This document shows, one piece after another, positions 7,056 through 15,369 of a DNA stretch of 35,623 nucleotides. Source of the stretch: Treponema sp. (lineage in GTDB: Bacteria > Spirochaetota > Spirochaetia > Treponematales > Treponemataceae). The notes beneath the pieces were generated by a model that worked only from the letters and a program-made list of their open reading frames with translations, had not been told where the DNA came from and did not search any database. Where the stretch lies: assembly GCA_014803985.1 (NCBI GenBank), contig JAAVAO010000007.1, positions 69,524 through 105,146 of the forward strand. The letters are read 5' to 3'. Position numbers and translations under genes: made by a program. Every line of letters starts with the position of its first letter. The stretch's first letter is position 1.

Positions 7056-7583
7056 CTACAAAATTTTTTCCTGTAACAAAAATTTTCCTTTGCGCCAGTC
7101 GGCAAAACCCGTCGTTTTAAATCCAAGTTTTTCGTACAGTCTCAAAGAATAAGGATTATGCGTAAAAACATCGAGTCTAATAGCTTTTATTCCATCGCTT
7201 TTTGCCTGTTCCAAAATATGAGAGCAGACTTTTAAGCCGATTCCTTTATGCTGAAATTCAGGATTCACGCAAAATCGATGAATCACAATATAATCGTTTC
7301 CGTTGTACTGCCATTTTCCAGTTTTATACGCGTCATCACACTGTTTATTCAAAACATAAACCGCCGCGATTTTTTTGCAGTTTTCAAAATCATTTTGATT
7401 TTCCGCAATTTCCGCGACAAACGCTTCGCCATTTTTTATGTCGAGTTCAAAATCCGCATAAGTCGGATATATTTCGTCCCATTGAAAAATTTTTTGATCA
7501 ATCATAATGTTGACGGCATTTTGAACAAAATCAAAAATTACTGTCGCATCGCAAATTTCAGCCTTCCTGAAAATCAATTCCAT
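7056..7583 (-). CDS. GNAT-family N-acetyltransferase
   Basis: 175 residues. Motif A of GNAT enzymes, which binds the acetyl-CoA pyrophosphate, is VIHRFCVNPEFQHKGIGLKV (QxxGxG). Motif B follows in LDVFTHNPYSLRLYEKLGF, the usual NxxxxxxYxxxGF pattern with the catalytic-region Tyr. It would transfer acetyl from acetyl-CoA to an amine; the substrate cannot be read from the sequence. It lies 38 bases downstream of the antiporter gene and is probably co-transcribed with it. Confidence 0.88.
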   Translation of the reverse strand: MELIFRKAEICDATVIFDFVQNAVNIMIDQKIFQWDEIYPTYADFELDIKNGEAFVAEIAENQNDFENCKKIAAVYVLNKQCDDAYKTGKWQYNGNDYIVIHRFCVNPEFQHKGIGLKVCSHILEQAKSDGIKAIRLDVFTHNPYSLRLYEKLGFKTTGFADWRKGKFLLQEKIL

Positions 7584-7621
7584 AGGAATCTACCCACCCC
7601 ACCACACACTTGAAAAAGAAA

Positions 7622-8860
7622 TTAACTCAATACTGCCTCATTGCCTTTGCCAAACACTTTTTTTAATAAAATCGGGGCTACCATTGATGAAACAATTATC
7701 AAAAGGATGATCGATGCAAAATATTTTGAATCTACCATTCCCACCGAAAATCCCTTTTGCGCCACAATAAGGGCAACTTCTCCACGCACCATCATTCCCA
7801 ACCCCACTTCAAGGCTTTCCCTGCGCGAATACCCCAACAAGCGCGAAATAGATGAACAGCCTATTATCTTTGAAAGACAACCAACTACAACAAAAGCAAT
7901 GGAAAACCAAAGAAGCGTTACATCCATTCCAAAAAAACTTGTTTTTAATCCAATGCTCGCAAAAAACACCGGACTAAAAATCATATATGAATTTATATCG
8001 ATTTTTTGCTCCATATATCGCGCATCGTTCAAACTGCAAAGAACAACCCCTGCAATATACGCACCAGTTATATCTGCGATTCCAAAGAATTCTTCCGCGG
8101 CAAATGCATAAATCAACGCAACTCCAAGCCCATATATTGGAATGCGCCTCGAGTGTGGATGCCGGCGATCGTACCATTTAAAAAGCCGGAAAATCGCATA
8201 GCCTAATAAAATTGCAAAAATAAAGAATGCTATCGTTTTCACTAAGATTTCAACAGAGCCGCCATTTCCAGTGCTTACTCCAACAACTATCGTCAAAGCG
8301 ATTATCCCTATCACATCATCAATAATCGCAGCTCCAATTATAGTCTGTCCTATGTCCGTTTTTAATTTTCCCAATTCCTTTAAGGTCGCAACAGTTATGC
8401 TCACTGATGTAGCAGTTAAAATGGTACCTATAAATATCGCCCGATAAAACTTTTCCGTTCCTAATCCATCAAACCCCCAAAAACAAAGGGCCATAATCGT
8501 TCCAAAAATAAGCGGGACAAAAACTCCAAAAAGAGCAATAAGCGTTGACTTTACGCCAGACTTCACAAGAGACTTTACATTTGTACCGAGCCCCGCGCTG
8601 AACATAATTAAAACAACGCCAATTTCAGAAATATAAGAAATGAATTGATTTGCCTCTCTAAAAATAATATTTGGCTCAATTCCACCATAGTTACGAAAGG
8701 GAGGCAAGAATTTTAACAAGAGCCCTGCGGCAATTTGACCTGCGACAGATGGAAAGCCGATTTTCTTTACCGTTAAACCGAGAAATTTAGCGGCAATCAA
8801 TATAATTCCCGTTGAAAGCAAAATTTGAAGAATAATTTCACTATTTGGCAAAGAGTCCAT
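7622..8860 (-). CDS. CPA2-family cation:proton antiporter (NapA/Kef-type, membrane domain only)
   Basis: 412 residues, almost entirely membrane helices (about 12). The ion-binding aspartate pair is AAIIDDVIG, as in electrogenic CPA2 antiporters such as NapA, and the conserved late-helix motif MMVRGEVALIVA is present. FPSVAGQIAAGLLL near the N-terminus is the family's helix-1 to 2 signature. There is no C-terminal TrkA-N/RCK domain, so it is a NapA-like Na+/H+ exchanger rather than a glutathione-gated Kef channel. It has a Shine-Dalgarno AGG seven bases before ATG 8860. Its 5' region contains a 9-bp inverted repeat (8884-8930). Confidence 0.9.
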   Translation of the reverse strand: MDSLPNSEIILQILLSTGIILIAAKFLGLTVKKIGFPSVAGQIAAGLLLKFLPPFRNYGGIEPNIIFREANQFISYISEIGVVLIMFSAGLGTNVKSLVKSGVKSTLIALFGVFVPLIFGTIMALCFWGFDGLGTEKFYRAIFIGTILTATSVSITVATLKELGKLKTDIGQTIIGAAIIDDVIGIIALTIVVGVSTGNGGSVEILVKTIAFFIFAILLGYAIFRLFKWYDRRHPHSRRIPIYGLGVALIYAFAAEEFFGIADITGAYIAGVVLCSLNDARYMEQKIDINSYMIFSPVFFASIGLKTSFFGMDVTLLWFSIAFVVVGCLSKIIGCSSISRLLGYSRRESLEVGLGMMVRGEVALIVAQKGFSVGMVDSKYFASIILLIIVSSMVAPILLKKVFGKGNEAVLS

Positions 8861-8883
8861 AATTTTACCTGTTTTTTGAAAAT

Positions 8884-8930
8884 ACTGTCATTACAAGTCA
8901 TCTTACCTTTTTAGCACGCACAATGACAGT
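8884..8930. promoter_or_regulatory. 9-bp inverted repeat upstream of the antiporter gene
   Basis: ACTGTCATT (8884-8892) and AATGACAGT (8922-8930) are perfect reverse complements, 29 bases apart, 24-70 bases before the antiporter start. It may be a pair of operator half-sites or a stem in the leader RNA. No T-run follows, so it is not a terminator. Confidence 0.4.
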
Positions 8931-9097
8931 GCCGAATTTCTGAAAGAAACTCGCTTATTGTATTGCAGTTTCTCTTTTCGCCACGAAACTACGTTTTATG
9001 AAGTAAAGAACGATTTTTTTTGAGATGCCGTTCAATTTTACCGTCTTAAGCATTCAGCAAGTTCAAAAAAAATCATTTTTCCTTGCCGCTATTATAC

Positions 9098-9955
9098 CTA
9101 ATTATTTTTCCATGCGTCAATAAATTCAAGCAAAAAATGCTGAACATCATTAAAATATTCCTTTTGAAGGCGGCAGGCTTCTTCGCCTATATATCGGAAC
9201 TGCCAACACTCCCACCGAAAACCAGTCACATCCTCATACCCTTGCGGAAAAGAAAGACTCCAGCCATAGTCCATCGCATTTTCATTAAGCCACTGGCACT
9301 GTGCAGTTTTTGCAAAATCATCAGTAACACTTCCAAAATCCACAACCACACCCAACTGATGTTGACTAGAACCAGGTTTTGCGCTTTCTCTGTCCGCCAT
9401 CTCCTGCCCCAATTCACGCACGTTTCTTTCATACAGACGCTCTTGATATGCATACGAACGATAAGTGGAACTGACAACCAGTGTAATTCCATCATTTTTT
9501 GCAGCAGTTCCTAAAGTTAAAAGATTTTCATACACCGTTTTCCGAAGTCTCAAATCATTGCGTGAAACAACAAACGCTTCGCAATTTTTCAGTGGAATTA
9601 AATCAGTCGGAGCATAATCAGACGGCAAAAGATGCTTCTTATCGTTAAAGCGAAGAAGGTCATCTCGATCATCTGCAATCACCTTTTCAATTCGATCTAC
9701 GCAATCAAGTATTTTATCTTCTGGAATAAACACCTCGTCTTTAAATCGTTCACCCATTGAATCATAAACGAATCCGAATTTCACAATGCGAGGATCAATC
9801 TGCACAGGCGGCTCTGAAGAAACAGCATTTTTTCCATAAGACTTGTTGCAACTCAAAAACAGCGGCAAAGTCACAAAGATAAAAACTGCCGCAAATTTAG
9901 CGGGGAGCAAAGCATTTTCAAAACGGAATGCGTTGAATCTGTTGAAGATGCACAC
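9098..9955 (-). CDS. M15B (VanY-like) D,D-carboxypeptidase-type lipoprotein, one zinc ligand atypical
   Basis: 285 residues from GTG 9955, supported by GGAGG eight bases upstream and by direct adjacency to the STAS stop codon. A long n-region and a hydrophobic stretch end in TLPLFLSC, a plausible spirochaetal lipobox. The peptidase domain has STYRSYAYQERLY, the metal-binding SSQHQLGVVVDFG (SxHxxGxxxD), and near the C-terminus FRWECWQFRYIG. In VanY/DacB-type enzymes the last block is ExWHxRY with His as the third zinc ligand; here it is Gln (CAG). It may be an inactive or altered enzyme, or carry a single-base change. The expected role is trimming the terminal D-Ala from peptidoglycan stem peptides in the periplasm. 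Confidence 0.8.
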   Translation of the reverse strand: MCIFNRFNAFRFENALLPAKFAAVFIFVTLPLFLSCNKSYGKNAVSSEPPVQIDPRIVKFGFVYDSMGERFKDEVFIPEDKILDCVDRIEKVIADDRDDLLRFNDKKHLLPSDYAPTDLIPLKNCEAFVVSRNDLRLRKTVYENLLTLGTAAKNDGITLVVSSTYRSYAYQERLYERNVRELGQEMADRESAKPGSSQHQLGVVVDFGSVTDDFAKTAQCQWLNENAMDYGWSLSFPQGYEDVTGFRWECWQFRYIGEEACRLQKEYFNDVQHFLLEFIDAWKNN

Positions 9956-10282
9956 TTAAACCGCCTCCGTAACGGAATTTATTATTCTAAACAACTCTCT
10001 AAATCCCGTTGCCAAAATGGTCTTTTCCGTCTCATTTGAAAGCGACATCAAATACAACTTGCGATGATACTCTTCAGCATCATTGTGTGCAGCCATAATA
10101 ATTCCCATTCCAGAAGCATCAAGCTCAACCACTTTTGAAAGATCAAGTACAACATTTATCTTTTCAATAGTTTCAAACAACTTTGTCTGAATTACCTCCG
10201 ATGTGTACGCATTAAATGCCCCGCTCAATTCAAACAAAACATAGTTTGCACCCTCTTTTCGTGTAATTGATAACTGTTCCAT
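9956..10282 (-). CDS. STAS-domain anti-anti-sigma-type protein (SpoIIAA-like)
   Basis: 108 residues making up one STAS domain. VVELDASGMGIIMAAHNDAE contains the D-x-S-G core whose serine is phosphorylated in SpoIIAA/RsbV proteins. The phosphorylated form is normally inactive and is dephosphorylated by SpoIIE/RsbU phosphatases, two of which are encoded immediately upstream on the same strand. No anti-sigma kinase or alternative sigma factor is in the window. Its stop codon abuts the GTG of the M15 gene, so that peptidase appears to be in the same operon. Confidence 0.92.
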   Translation of the reverse strand: MEQLSITRKEGANYVLFELSGAFNAYTSEVIQTKLFETIEKINVVLDLSKVVELDASGMGIIMAAHNDAEEYHRKLYLMSLSNETEKTILATGFRELFRIINSVTEAV

Positions 10283-10344
10283 AATTTTCTCATCCTTATA
10301 TAAAAAGCAAGTTCAAGCAAAAGCATGAACTTGCCAAAATAAAA

Positions 10345-12609
10345 CTACGCGCTTTGAACTTCAGCACCATTGTCTTCGCTCGCGTCTGTAGCATCGTCAG
10401 TAGAATTTTCCTCGTCATTTTTTGCATCATTCACATTCAAGTACTTCATAACAAGAACGCTTACATCGTCTTCCATTTCGTGGCTCATAAAGTGGGTTAG
10501 ATCGTCATGAGCAAAATACGCCATTCGCTGAGCAGGATACATCGCATTTGCAACCATCGTTCTTTGAACACGATCCTTTCCATACGGTTCACCACGCAAT
10601 GAATGGGACTCAATCAAGCCGTCTGTACACGCAAGCACAATATCATTTGAATGCAATTTCATCTGTTTTACTGAAATGTACGGTGAAATATCACTAACGA
10701 ATCCTAAAACATGTCCGCTACCCTGAATTTCAATAACATTGTTATACGCCTCTGTATAAAGGAACATCGCAGGAATTCCACAGTTGATATAATAAAGCGT
10801 ATCGTTTTCAAAATTCATAATTGCAAACATTCCTGAAAAAATAGTTCCTTTTGGAAGATTATATCGAATAAAGTGGTTTGCTTTAACAACAAGTTGTTTG
10901 AAGTCATGAGTTTCTCGCAAGTATGCACGAATAATTGACTTAAGAATAACCATATTCATACTAGCGGCAATACCCTTTCCACTCAAATCACCCATTACAA
11001 AAAGATGCCTTGTATCAGTAAGTCGAATCATATCGATAAATTCACCACCAATATTATGCGCAGGAATCATAACCGCACCTGCATCCATCTTTGAGCTGTT
11101 CACGGGGTCATAGTTTTCCTGAATTGACGTAATAATTTGTGCAGACATTTTCAATTCGCGGTTAACCGTACCAATAATCTCCTTGTTGGAAATATTTCGC
11201 ATATAGTAGCCAAAAACGAAGAAATATGAATACAATTTTGTAAATACATTGTAGTCATACTCCTTGTAATGCTCGCCGCCATCTTTCACTCCAAGCATAA
11301 TAATACCGTGAACATCACGTCCCTCGTTCAATATAAACAGAGCATCAGATTCCGTTTTCTTAAACAAATCTGTAAGTTCATCTCGGAATGGCATCAAAAC
11401 ATGAGACGCTTCAAGTTGACTCTGAACAACAACATTTATGCCCGTATTCAAAAGGGATTCAAACATCATTTCAAAACTGTCTATTTTTACTTTTTTACCA
11501 CTAGATGTGTAGGCATTTTCAAAAGTCGCATTTCCTCCGTTGATATACACATACATTGCGGAAGCCTCAACATTTTTCTTGAATATATCAAACATAGTGT
11601 CGGCAATCGCAGACATTTCGCCGCTATAGTCAATTGAAGCCAAATCTTTTTCAAACGCAGCGGCATAATCGGCACTGCGAGAAAACTTCAATTTTCTAAT
11701 CGGTCTATACAACAATAACAAAAGCAACGAAACCACAACAACCAAAAATCCGCCGCCAATAGCAATAGCAATTCCATGATTATCATACACACGAAGCAAA
11801 AACATAAACGCAATTCCCAAAAGAACGGCAGGAAGGGCAATAAAGAATATATTTTTCAGCCAAAAAGAAATCACACCCTTTGCGGATGGCGCAGACGGAA
11901 TATAAGATGTCGCCGGCAAAATCAACATAATAGGAACATACATATAATAATGCAAGGCAGAATATCCAGGGAAGACTTTTGAAATAAATGAAACGCCAAG
12001 TATTAAAAGCCACATTGCGATAAGACCTGAAGAATACACAAAACTCTTATGACGGTCAAGCTTGTTTCCTGTCATTTCATTTCGCACAATCATAGCCAAG
12101 CAACCGATCATAGGCAAAATAAATCTAAAAATTGCATTGTACAAATCCGCCCATGTATACGGGAAGAATTTCCATGCATCGCCTTTAAACAAATAGTCAG
12201 ATGAAATTAAAAGACCCGCCTGGGCGCTAACAGAAATTCTCTTGAACCTAAAGAATATAAAATAGCCACAGAGGAAATACAAAAGAAACTTCAAAAAGTA
12301 AGTAAATCCAGATGAATATTTCCAGCCGTAATATGCAAAGCAGAACACCACGTTCACGAGCATACAACCTTCAAGCAAGAAGCAAACACGCATACACAAT
12401 GTAAACAGGTTTGGCGTAAGGGAGAACCGAAAGAAACAGAAAATTGCATAGAGAGATGTTGTAATGGCAAGAATCAAAACATTTGTGGTAACAGGGTTAG
12501 TGCTATCCTCATTTTTACTCTCAATGCGATCAATCCAAATAGTTTCAGCGATAAAAAATATCGCTAAAATCACATTTATAATGTTAAACGCAACATAGAA
12601 AAAACTCAT
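10345..12609 (-). CDS. multipass membrane protein with C-terminal SpoIIE-type PP2C phosphatase
   Basis: 754 residues. Residues 1-300 contain about eight to nine membrane helices, a sensor-like module. A central part (about 320-480) resembles a GAF-type domain. The last 250 residues are a PPM/SpoIIE phosphatase: IGGEFIDMIRLTDTRHLFVMG, GDLSGKGIAAS, CTDGLIESHS and the terminal MEDDVSVLVMKY supply the metal-binding aspartates. It would dephosphorylate a STAS-domain partner, most simply the product of 9956-10282. Its ATG follows the stop of the upstream phosphatase gene by one base. The C-terminal tail (about 30 residues, Asp/Glu/Asn-rich) looks disordered. Confidence 0.9.
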   Translation of the reverse strand: MSFFYVAFNIINVILAIFFIAETIWIDRIESKNEDSTNPVTTNVLILAITTSLYAIFCFFRFSLTPNLFTLCMRVCFLLEGCMLVNVVFCFAYYGWKYSSGFTYFLKFLLYFLCGYFIFFRFKRISVSAQAGLLISSDYLFKGDAWKFFPYTWADLYNAIFRFILPMIGCLAMIVRNEMTGNKLDRHKSFVYSSGLIAMWLLILGVSFISKVFPGYSALHYYMYVPIMLILPATSYIPSAPSAKGVISFWLKNIFFIALPAVLLGIAFMFLLRVYDNHGIAIAIGGGFLVVVVSLLLLLLYRPIRKLKFSRSADYAAAFEKDLASIDYSGEMSAIADTMFDIFKKNVEASAMYVYINGGNATFENAYTSSGKKVKIDSFEMMFESLLNTGINVVVQSQLEASHVLMPFRDELTDLFKKTESDALFILNEGRDVHGIIMLGVKDGGEHYKEYDYNVFTKLYSYFFVFGYYMRNISNKEIIGTVNRELKMSAQIITSIQENYDPVNSSKMDAGAVMIPAHNIGGEFIDMIRLTDTRHLFVMGDLSGKGIAASMNMVILKSIIRAYLRETHDFKQLVVKANHFIRYNLPKGTIFSGMFAIMNFENDTLYYINCGIPAMFLYTEAYNNVIEIQGSGHVLGFVSDISPYISVKQMKLHSNDIVLACTDGLIESHSLRGEPYGKDRVQRTMVANAMYPAQRMAYFAHDDLTHFMSHEMEDDVSVLVMKYLNVNDAKNDEENSTDDATDASEDNGAEVQSA

Positions 12610-12610
12610 A

Positions 12611-14005
12611 TTAACCTACCTTTGCCACAAGCATAGTAACATCATCGTGAAGACGCTTGTCACCGTTATATTTCATAATCAAGTCAACTATATCATCAAC
12701 AAACTGTTGAGGCGATTTTGCCGCACTTGCTTGAAGTGTTTCAAGGAACAAATCTGTATCTCCCAGTTCCACGCCAGACTCATCCATAACCTCACTAACA
12801 CCATCAGACGCAAGCAGAATCATATCTCCGCGATAAAGGCGTTGTTTTGCGATATTCACTTCATCCATACCGATAATTCCAACAAGACTTGCAGTGGAGT
12901 TGAGAGGTTTAATTCTATACCCATCTGGCGAGCGGGTAAGAATTTTTGGGTCAGACATAGACGCATTGACATACGTAATTTCCATTCTTTCTGTATCAAC
13001 GATTCCGAGGAACAAAACGGTGTATTTATCCTGCAGGTGCATTCCCTTAATCGCCTCGTCAACTCGCCCCACCATTGAAACCAAATCCTCCTTGTTTTCA
13101 ATGATTTTTACCGTATTCATAACCAAGCCCATAATCAAAGCGGCGGGAAGACCTTTACCTGAAACATCACCAAGCATAAGCAGTGTCTTTGAACTGTTAA
13201 TCGGAAGAACTGAATAATAGTCGCCCGAAACATTTACCAACGGTCGATAGTATGCGGCAAATTTCAAGTGAGGAACATCGGGCATTTTATGGGGAAGGAA
13301 TGAAATCTGAGTTTCGGCAAGTTGCTCCCACTCTTTCGTCAGAGAAGAAATTTCAGAAAGATTGTCAATAATTCGTGTTCTAGCAACAAAGCGAGAGAAT
13401 TCCTCGTACATCTTGTCGTAAATATCAATGTCATACAGGCGAAGATACCGGCAGAAAACATAATACTGGTAGTTTTCATAACACATCATAAAACCACGCG
13501 CAACATTGGGAGAAGAAACAACATCAAAACTTTCACCAATAAAGTAAAAACCTGATTTCCACGAGGACGGGAAGTTTCTAATCAGTTTATCACGGATTGT
13601 GTAATATGATGAAATGCGATTAGGGCTATTATAAAGAACATAGTTTTTCGAGCGATCAATAAACAGAATGCCACAATCCGCCTTCAACTCAAGGACATCA
13701 GAATTCACTTGGAATAAATCATCAAAGGAGTAACAAAAACGAAGGCGGTCAATAAATTCACCAAGATACTTCGTGTCACTGTCAAGCATATTCTTTTTAT
13801 AAAGAATCTTGTCCACGTATTTCTGCGAAACAGACGTTATAATCAGTGCAGAAAGGAACAATACCGCTGGTATTCCACCAACGACAAGCCATGACATGTT
13901 GTTGCTTGCGTTTAACGAAACTAAAATTATAGAGAACACAATAGCAAGCGCATACACACACACATTAATCAGTGTAAAATAGACTTTTTTCTCTGTTTTA
14001 TACAT
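12611..14005 (-). CDS. SpoIIE-type PP2C phosphatase with two N-terminal membrane helices
   Basis: 464 residues, first gene of the operon. Two helices (VYFTLINVCVYALAIVFSII; then WLVVGGIPAVLFLSALIITS) anchor it; a GAF-like region (about 80-220) follows. The phosphatase domain shows VSGDYYSVLPI, GDVSGKGLPAALIMGL, LLASDGVSEVMDE and LHDDVTMLVAKVG, which hold the conserved acidic metal ligands. Shine-Dalgarno GGAG precedes ATG 14005, and a -10 box TATACT lies at 14041-14046. Two phosphatases in tandem with one STAS protein suggests two input signals converging on a single switch. The partner is inferred from the neighbourhood. Confidence 0.9.
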   Translation of the reverse strand: MYKTEKKVYFTLINVCVYALAIVFSIILVSLNASNNMSWLVVGGIPAVLFLSALIITSVSQKYVDKILYKKNMLDSDTKYLGEFIDRLRFCYSFDDLFQVNSDVLELKADCGILFIDRSKNYVLYNSPNRISSYYTIRDKLIRNFPSSWKSGFYFIGESFDVVSSPNVARGFMMCYENYQYYVFCRYLRLYDIDIYDKMYEEFSRFVARTRIIDNLSEISSLTKEWEQLAETQISFLPHKMPDVPHLKFAAYYRPLVNVSGDYYSVLPINSSKTLLMLGDVSGKGLPAALIMGLVMNTVKIIENKEDLVSMVGRVDEAIKGMHLQDKYTVLFLGIVDTERMEITYVNASMSDPKILTRSPDGYRIKPLNSTASLVGIIGMDEVNIAKQRLYRGDMILLASDGVSEVMDESGVELGDTDLFLETLQASAAKSPQQFVDDIVDLIMKYNGDKRLHDDVTMLVAKVG

Positions 14006-14112
14006 AGCAACTCCAAGAAAAACTAAAAATCGACACTATTAGTATATCATACAATCGGCATTTTCGCTTAAAAAAAATACAATTCTTTTACGTTTTTTTG
14101 CTAACAGCCCTG

Positions 14113-15042
14113 TCACTTGAGAAATTGCATTGGATTTTCCGCCTCGCCGCCCCTGCGTATTTCAAAATGGAGATGCGGGCCTGTTACCATGCCTGTCTGC
14201 CCCACCCTGCCAACAATCTGTCCGCCGCTCACCGTCTGTCCTTTTTCCACAAAAATTTTTGACAGATGTGCGTACACGCTTGTTAATCCATCAGTATGAG
14301 CAATAATTATATAGTTTCCAAACACGCTGTCATTTTTTGCAACAAATTTAACCTCTCCACGCTTTGCGGCAAATACATCATCGCCTTCTGGAGCGGCAAA
14401 ATCAACTCCCTTGTGAAATTTCCACCGTCCGTAAACAGGACTCATTCTATACCCGTAATCAGACGAAATAACCTTTTTGTCAAGCGGAAGACGAAAACTC
14501 AAGTCAAAGAAAAAGGCGCGCTGTGTAGGGCTGAAACGTTTTCCCGCAAGGAAAAAAAAACGTCTTCCGTTTATTTCGTATATCACAGGATTGTTTTTAC
14601 ATTCTGAAGCAAATTCACGAGACAGCAGAATTTCTATAGCAGTTTGCGGTTTTTCCGCAATAAAAATGCCTTTTACCGATGGAACTATAATATCCCTGTC
14701 CTTCATTGAAACGGTATAATCTGAAATATCATTCAAAGTTGCAATCGTATCGTAGGGAATACCCATATCGGAAGAAAGCGGGATCACTGTCTCGTCTTTT
14801 TGACATCTATACATAAAAAATTCAAGAAAAAAATCTTTTCCTGCAAAAATTTCCTTTTCGTTGTACTCCACCGCCTTGTCTAATTGATGAAAAATCACAT
14901 CCGTACGCGAAAAAGTGTCTATCCGTGGAAGACGATTCACATCCACCTTTACAACAGCGGGAACACTATCGGGAAAAAAATAAAAAGAGAAAAAAATAAA
15001 AAGAAAAAACGAAAGAAATAAACGTTTTTTTAAAGAGAACAA
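14113..15042 (-). CDS. M23 metallopeptidase with LysM-like N-terminal region
   Basis: About 309 residues from TTG 15042. An N-terminal basic/hydrophobic segment (LKKRLFLSFFLFIFFSFYFF) is a signal peptide or anchor. Residues about 75-125 (MYRCQKDETVIPLSSDMGIP, then TIATLNDIS and DIIVPSVKG) follow the pattern of a LysM domain. The C-terminal domain has HKGVDFAAPEGDDVFAA (HxxxD) and TGPHLHFEIRRGG (HxH), the zinc ligands of M23/LytM endopeptidases, so a catalytically competent peptidoglycan endopeptidase is expected. The frame is open upstream through the ferredoxin gene, but that gene's terminator (15046-15082) makes an upstream start unlikely. No Shine-Dalgarno is visible before the TTG, so the start is uncertain. 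Confidence 0.82.
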   Translation of the reverse strand: MFSLKKRLFLSFFLFIFFSFYFFPDSVPAVVKVDVNRLPRIDTFSRTDVIFHQLDKAVEYNEKEIFAGKDFFLEFFMYRCQKDETVIPLSSDMGIPYDTIATLNDISDYTVSMKDRDIIVPSVKGIFIAEKPQTAIEILLSREFASECKNNPVIYEINGRRFFFLAGKRFSPTQRAFFFDLSFRLPLDKKVISSDYGYRMSPVYGRWKFHKGVDFAAPEGDDVFAAKRGEVKFVAKNDSVFGNYIIIAHTDGLTSVYAHLSKIFVEKGQTVSGGQIVGRVGQTGMVTGPHLHFEIRRGGEAENPMQFLK

Positions 15043-15045
15043 ACT

Positions 15046-15082
15046 AAAAATAAAAGAGGGGATATGTTTACACCCCCTCTTT
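15046..15082 (-). terminator. rho-independent terminator after the ferredoxin gene
   Basis: On the minus strand AAAGAGGGG (15082-15074 side) pairs perfectly with CCCCTCTTT (15061-15053), a 9-bp stem with a 12-base loop, followed by TATTTTT. It begins three bases after the ferredoxin stop and ends at the presumed TTG of the M23 gene. Confidence 0.85.
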
Positions 15083-15085
15083 CGC

Positions 15086-15256
15086 CTATTCAGCAATCGC
15101 TTCCGCAGGACAATCCGCTGCACATGTTCCGCATGAAATACACTTTTCAGCATCAATCACGCGCTTGTCATTCGCCTCTGAAATTGCTCCAACCGGACAA
15201 TCCGGCTCGCATGTTCCGCAGTTTACGCATTTTTCAGAATCAACTGTGTACGCCAT
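15086..15256 (-). CDS. 2[4Fe-4S] bacterial-type ferredoxin
   Basis: 56 residues with two CxxCxxCxxxCP clusters: CVNCGTCEPDCP and CISCGTCAADCP, each binding one 4Fe-4S cluster together with the final Cys of the other motif, as in clostridial ferredoxins. It is a low-potential electron carrier in the cytosol, consistent with an anaerobic metabolism. The start is ATG 15256 (MAYTV), behind a run of six G residues that serves as the Shine-Dalgarno. It is monocistronic in appearance: its own promoter (15310-15338) and a terminator (15046-15082) bracket it. Confidence 0.95.
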   Translation of the reverse strand: MAYTVDSEKCVNCGTCEPDCPVGAISEANDKRVIDAEKCISCGTCAADCPAEAIAE

Positions 15257-15309
15257 AGTTCCCCCCAAATCTAAAATAAGTTTTTTGACTTCCTTTTGAA
15301 GTTTTTATA

Positions 15310-15338
15310 ATAATACACTAACAATGCAGTTTTGGCAA
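15310..15338 (-). promoter_or_regulatory. promoter of the ferredoxin gene
   Basis: On the minus strand TTGCCA (15338-15333) and TATTAT (15315-15310) are 17 bases apart, about 50 bases before the ferredoxin ATG. Confidence 0.6.
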
Positions 15339-15369
15339 GGTGGATTTTATTTTACTGTATTATATCCCT

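Noticed and set aside
7641..8111. 156-codon frame on the plus strand opposite the antiporter gene
   Set aside because: Shadow of a membrane protein gene; no start signal and no domain.
15043..15156. N-terminal extension of the M23 peptidase to ATG 15156
   Set aside because: It would overlap the ferredoxin gene and its terminator, and the extension (basic, no signal) precedes the real hydrophobic signal segment.
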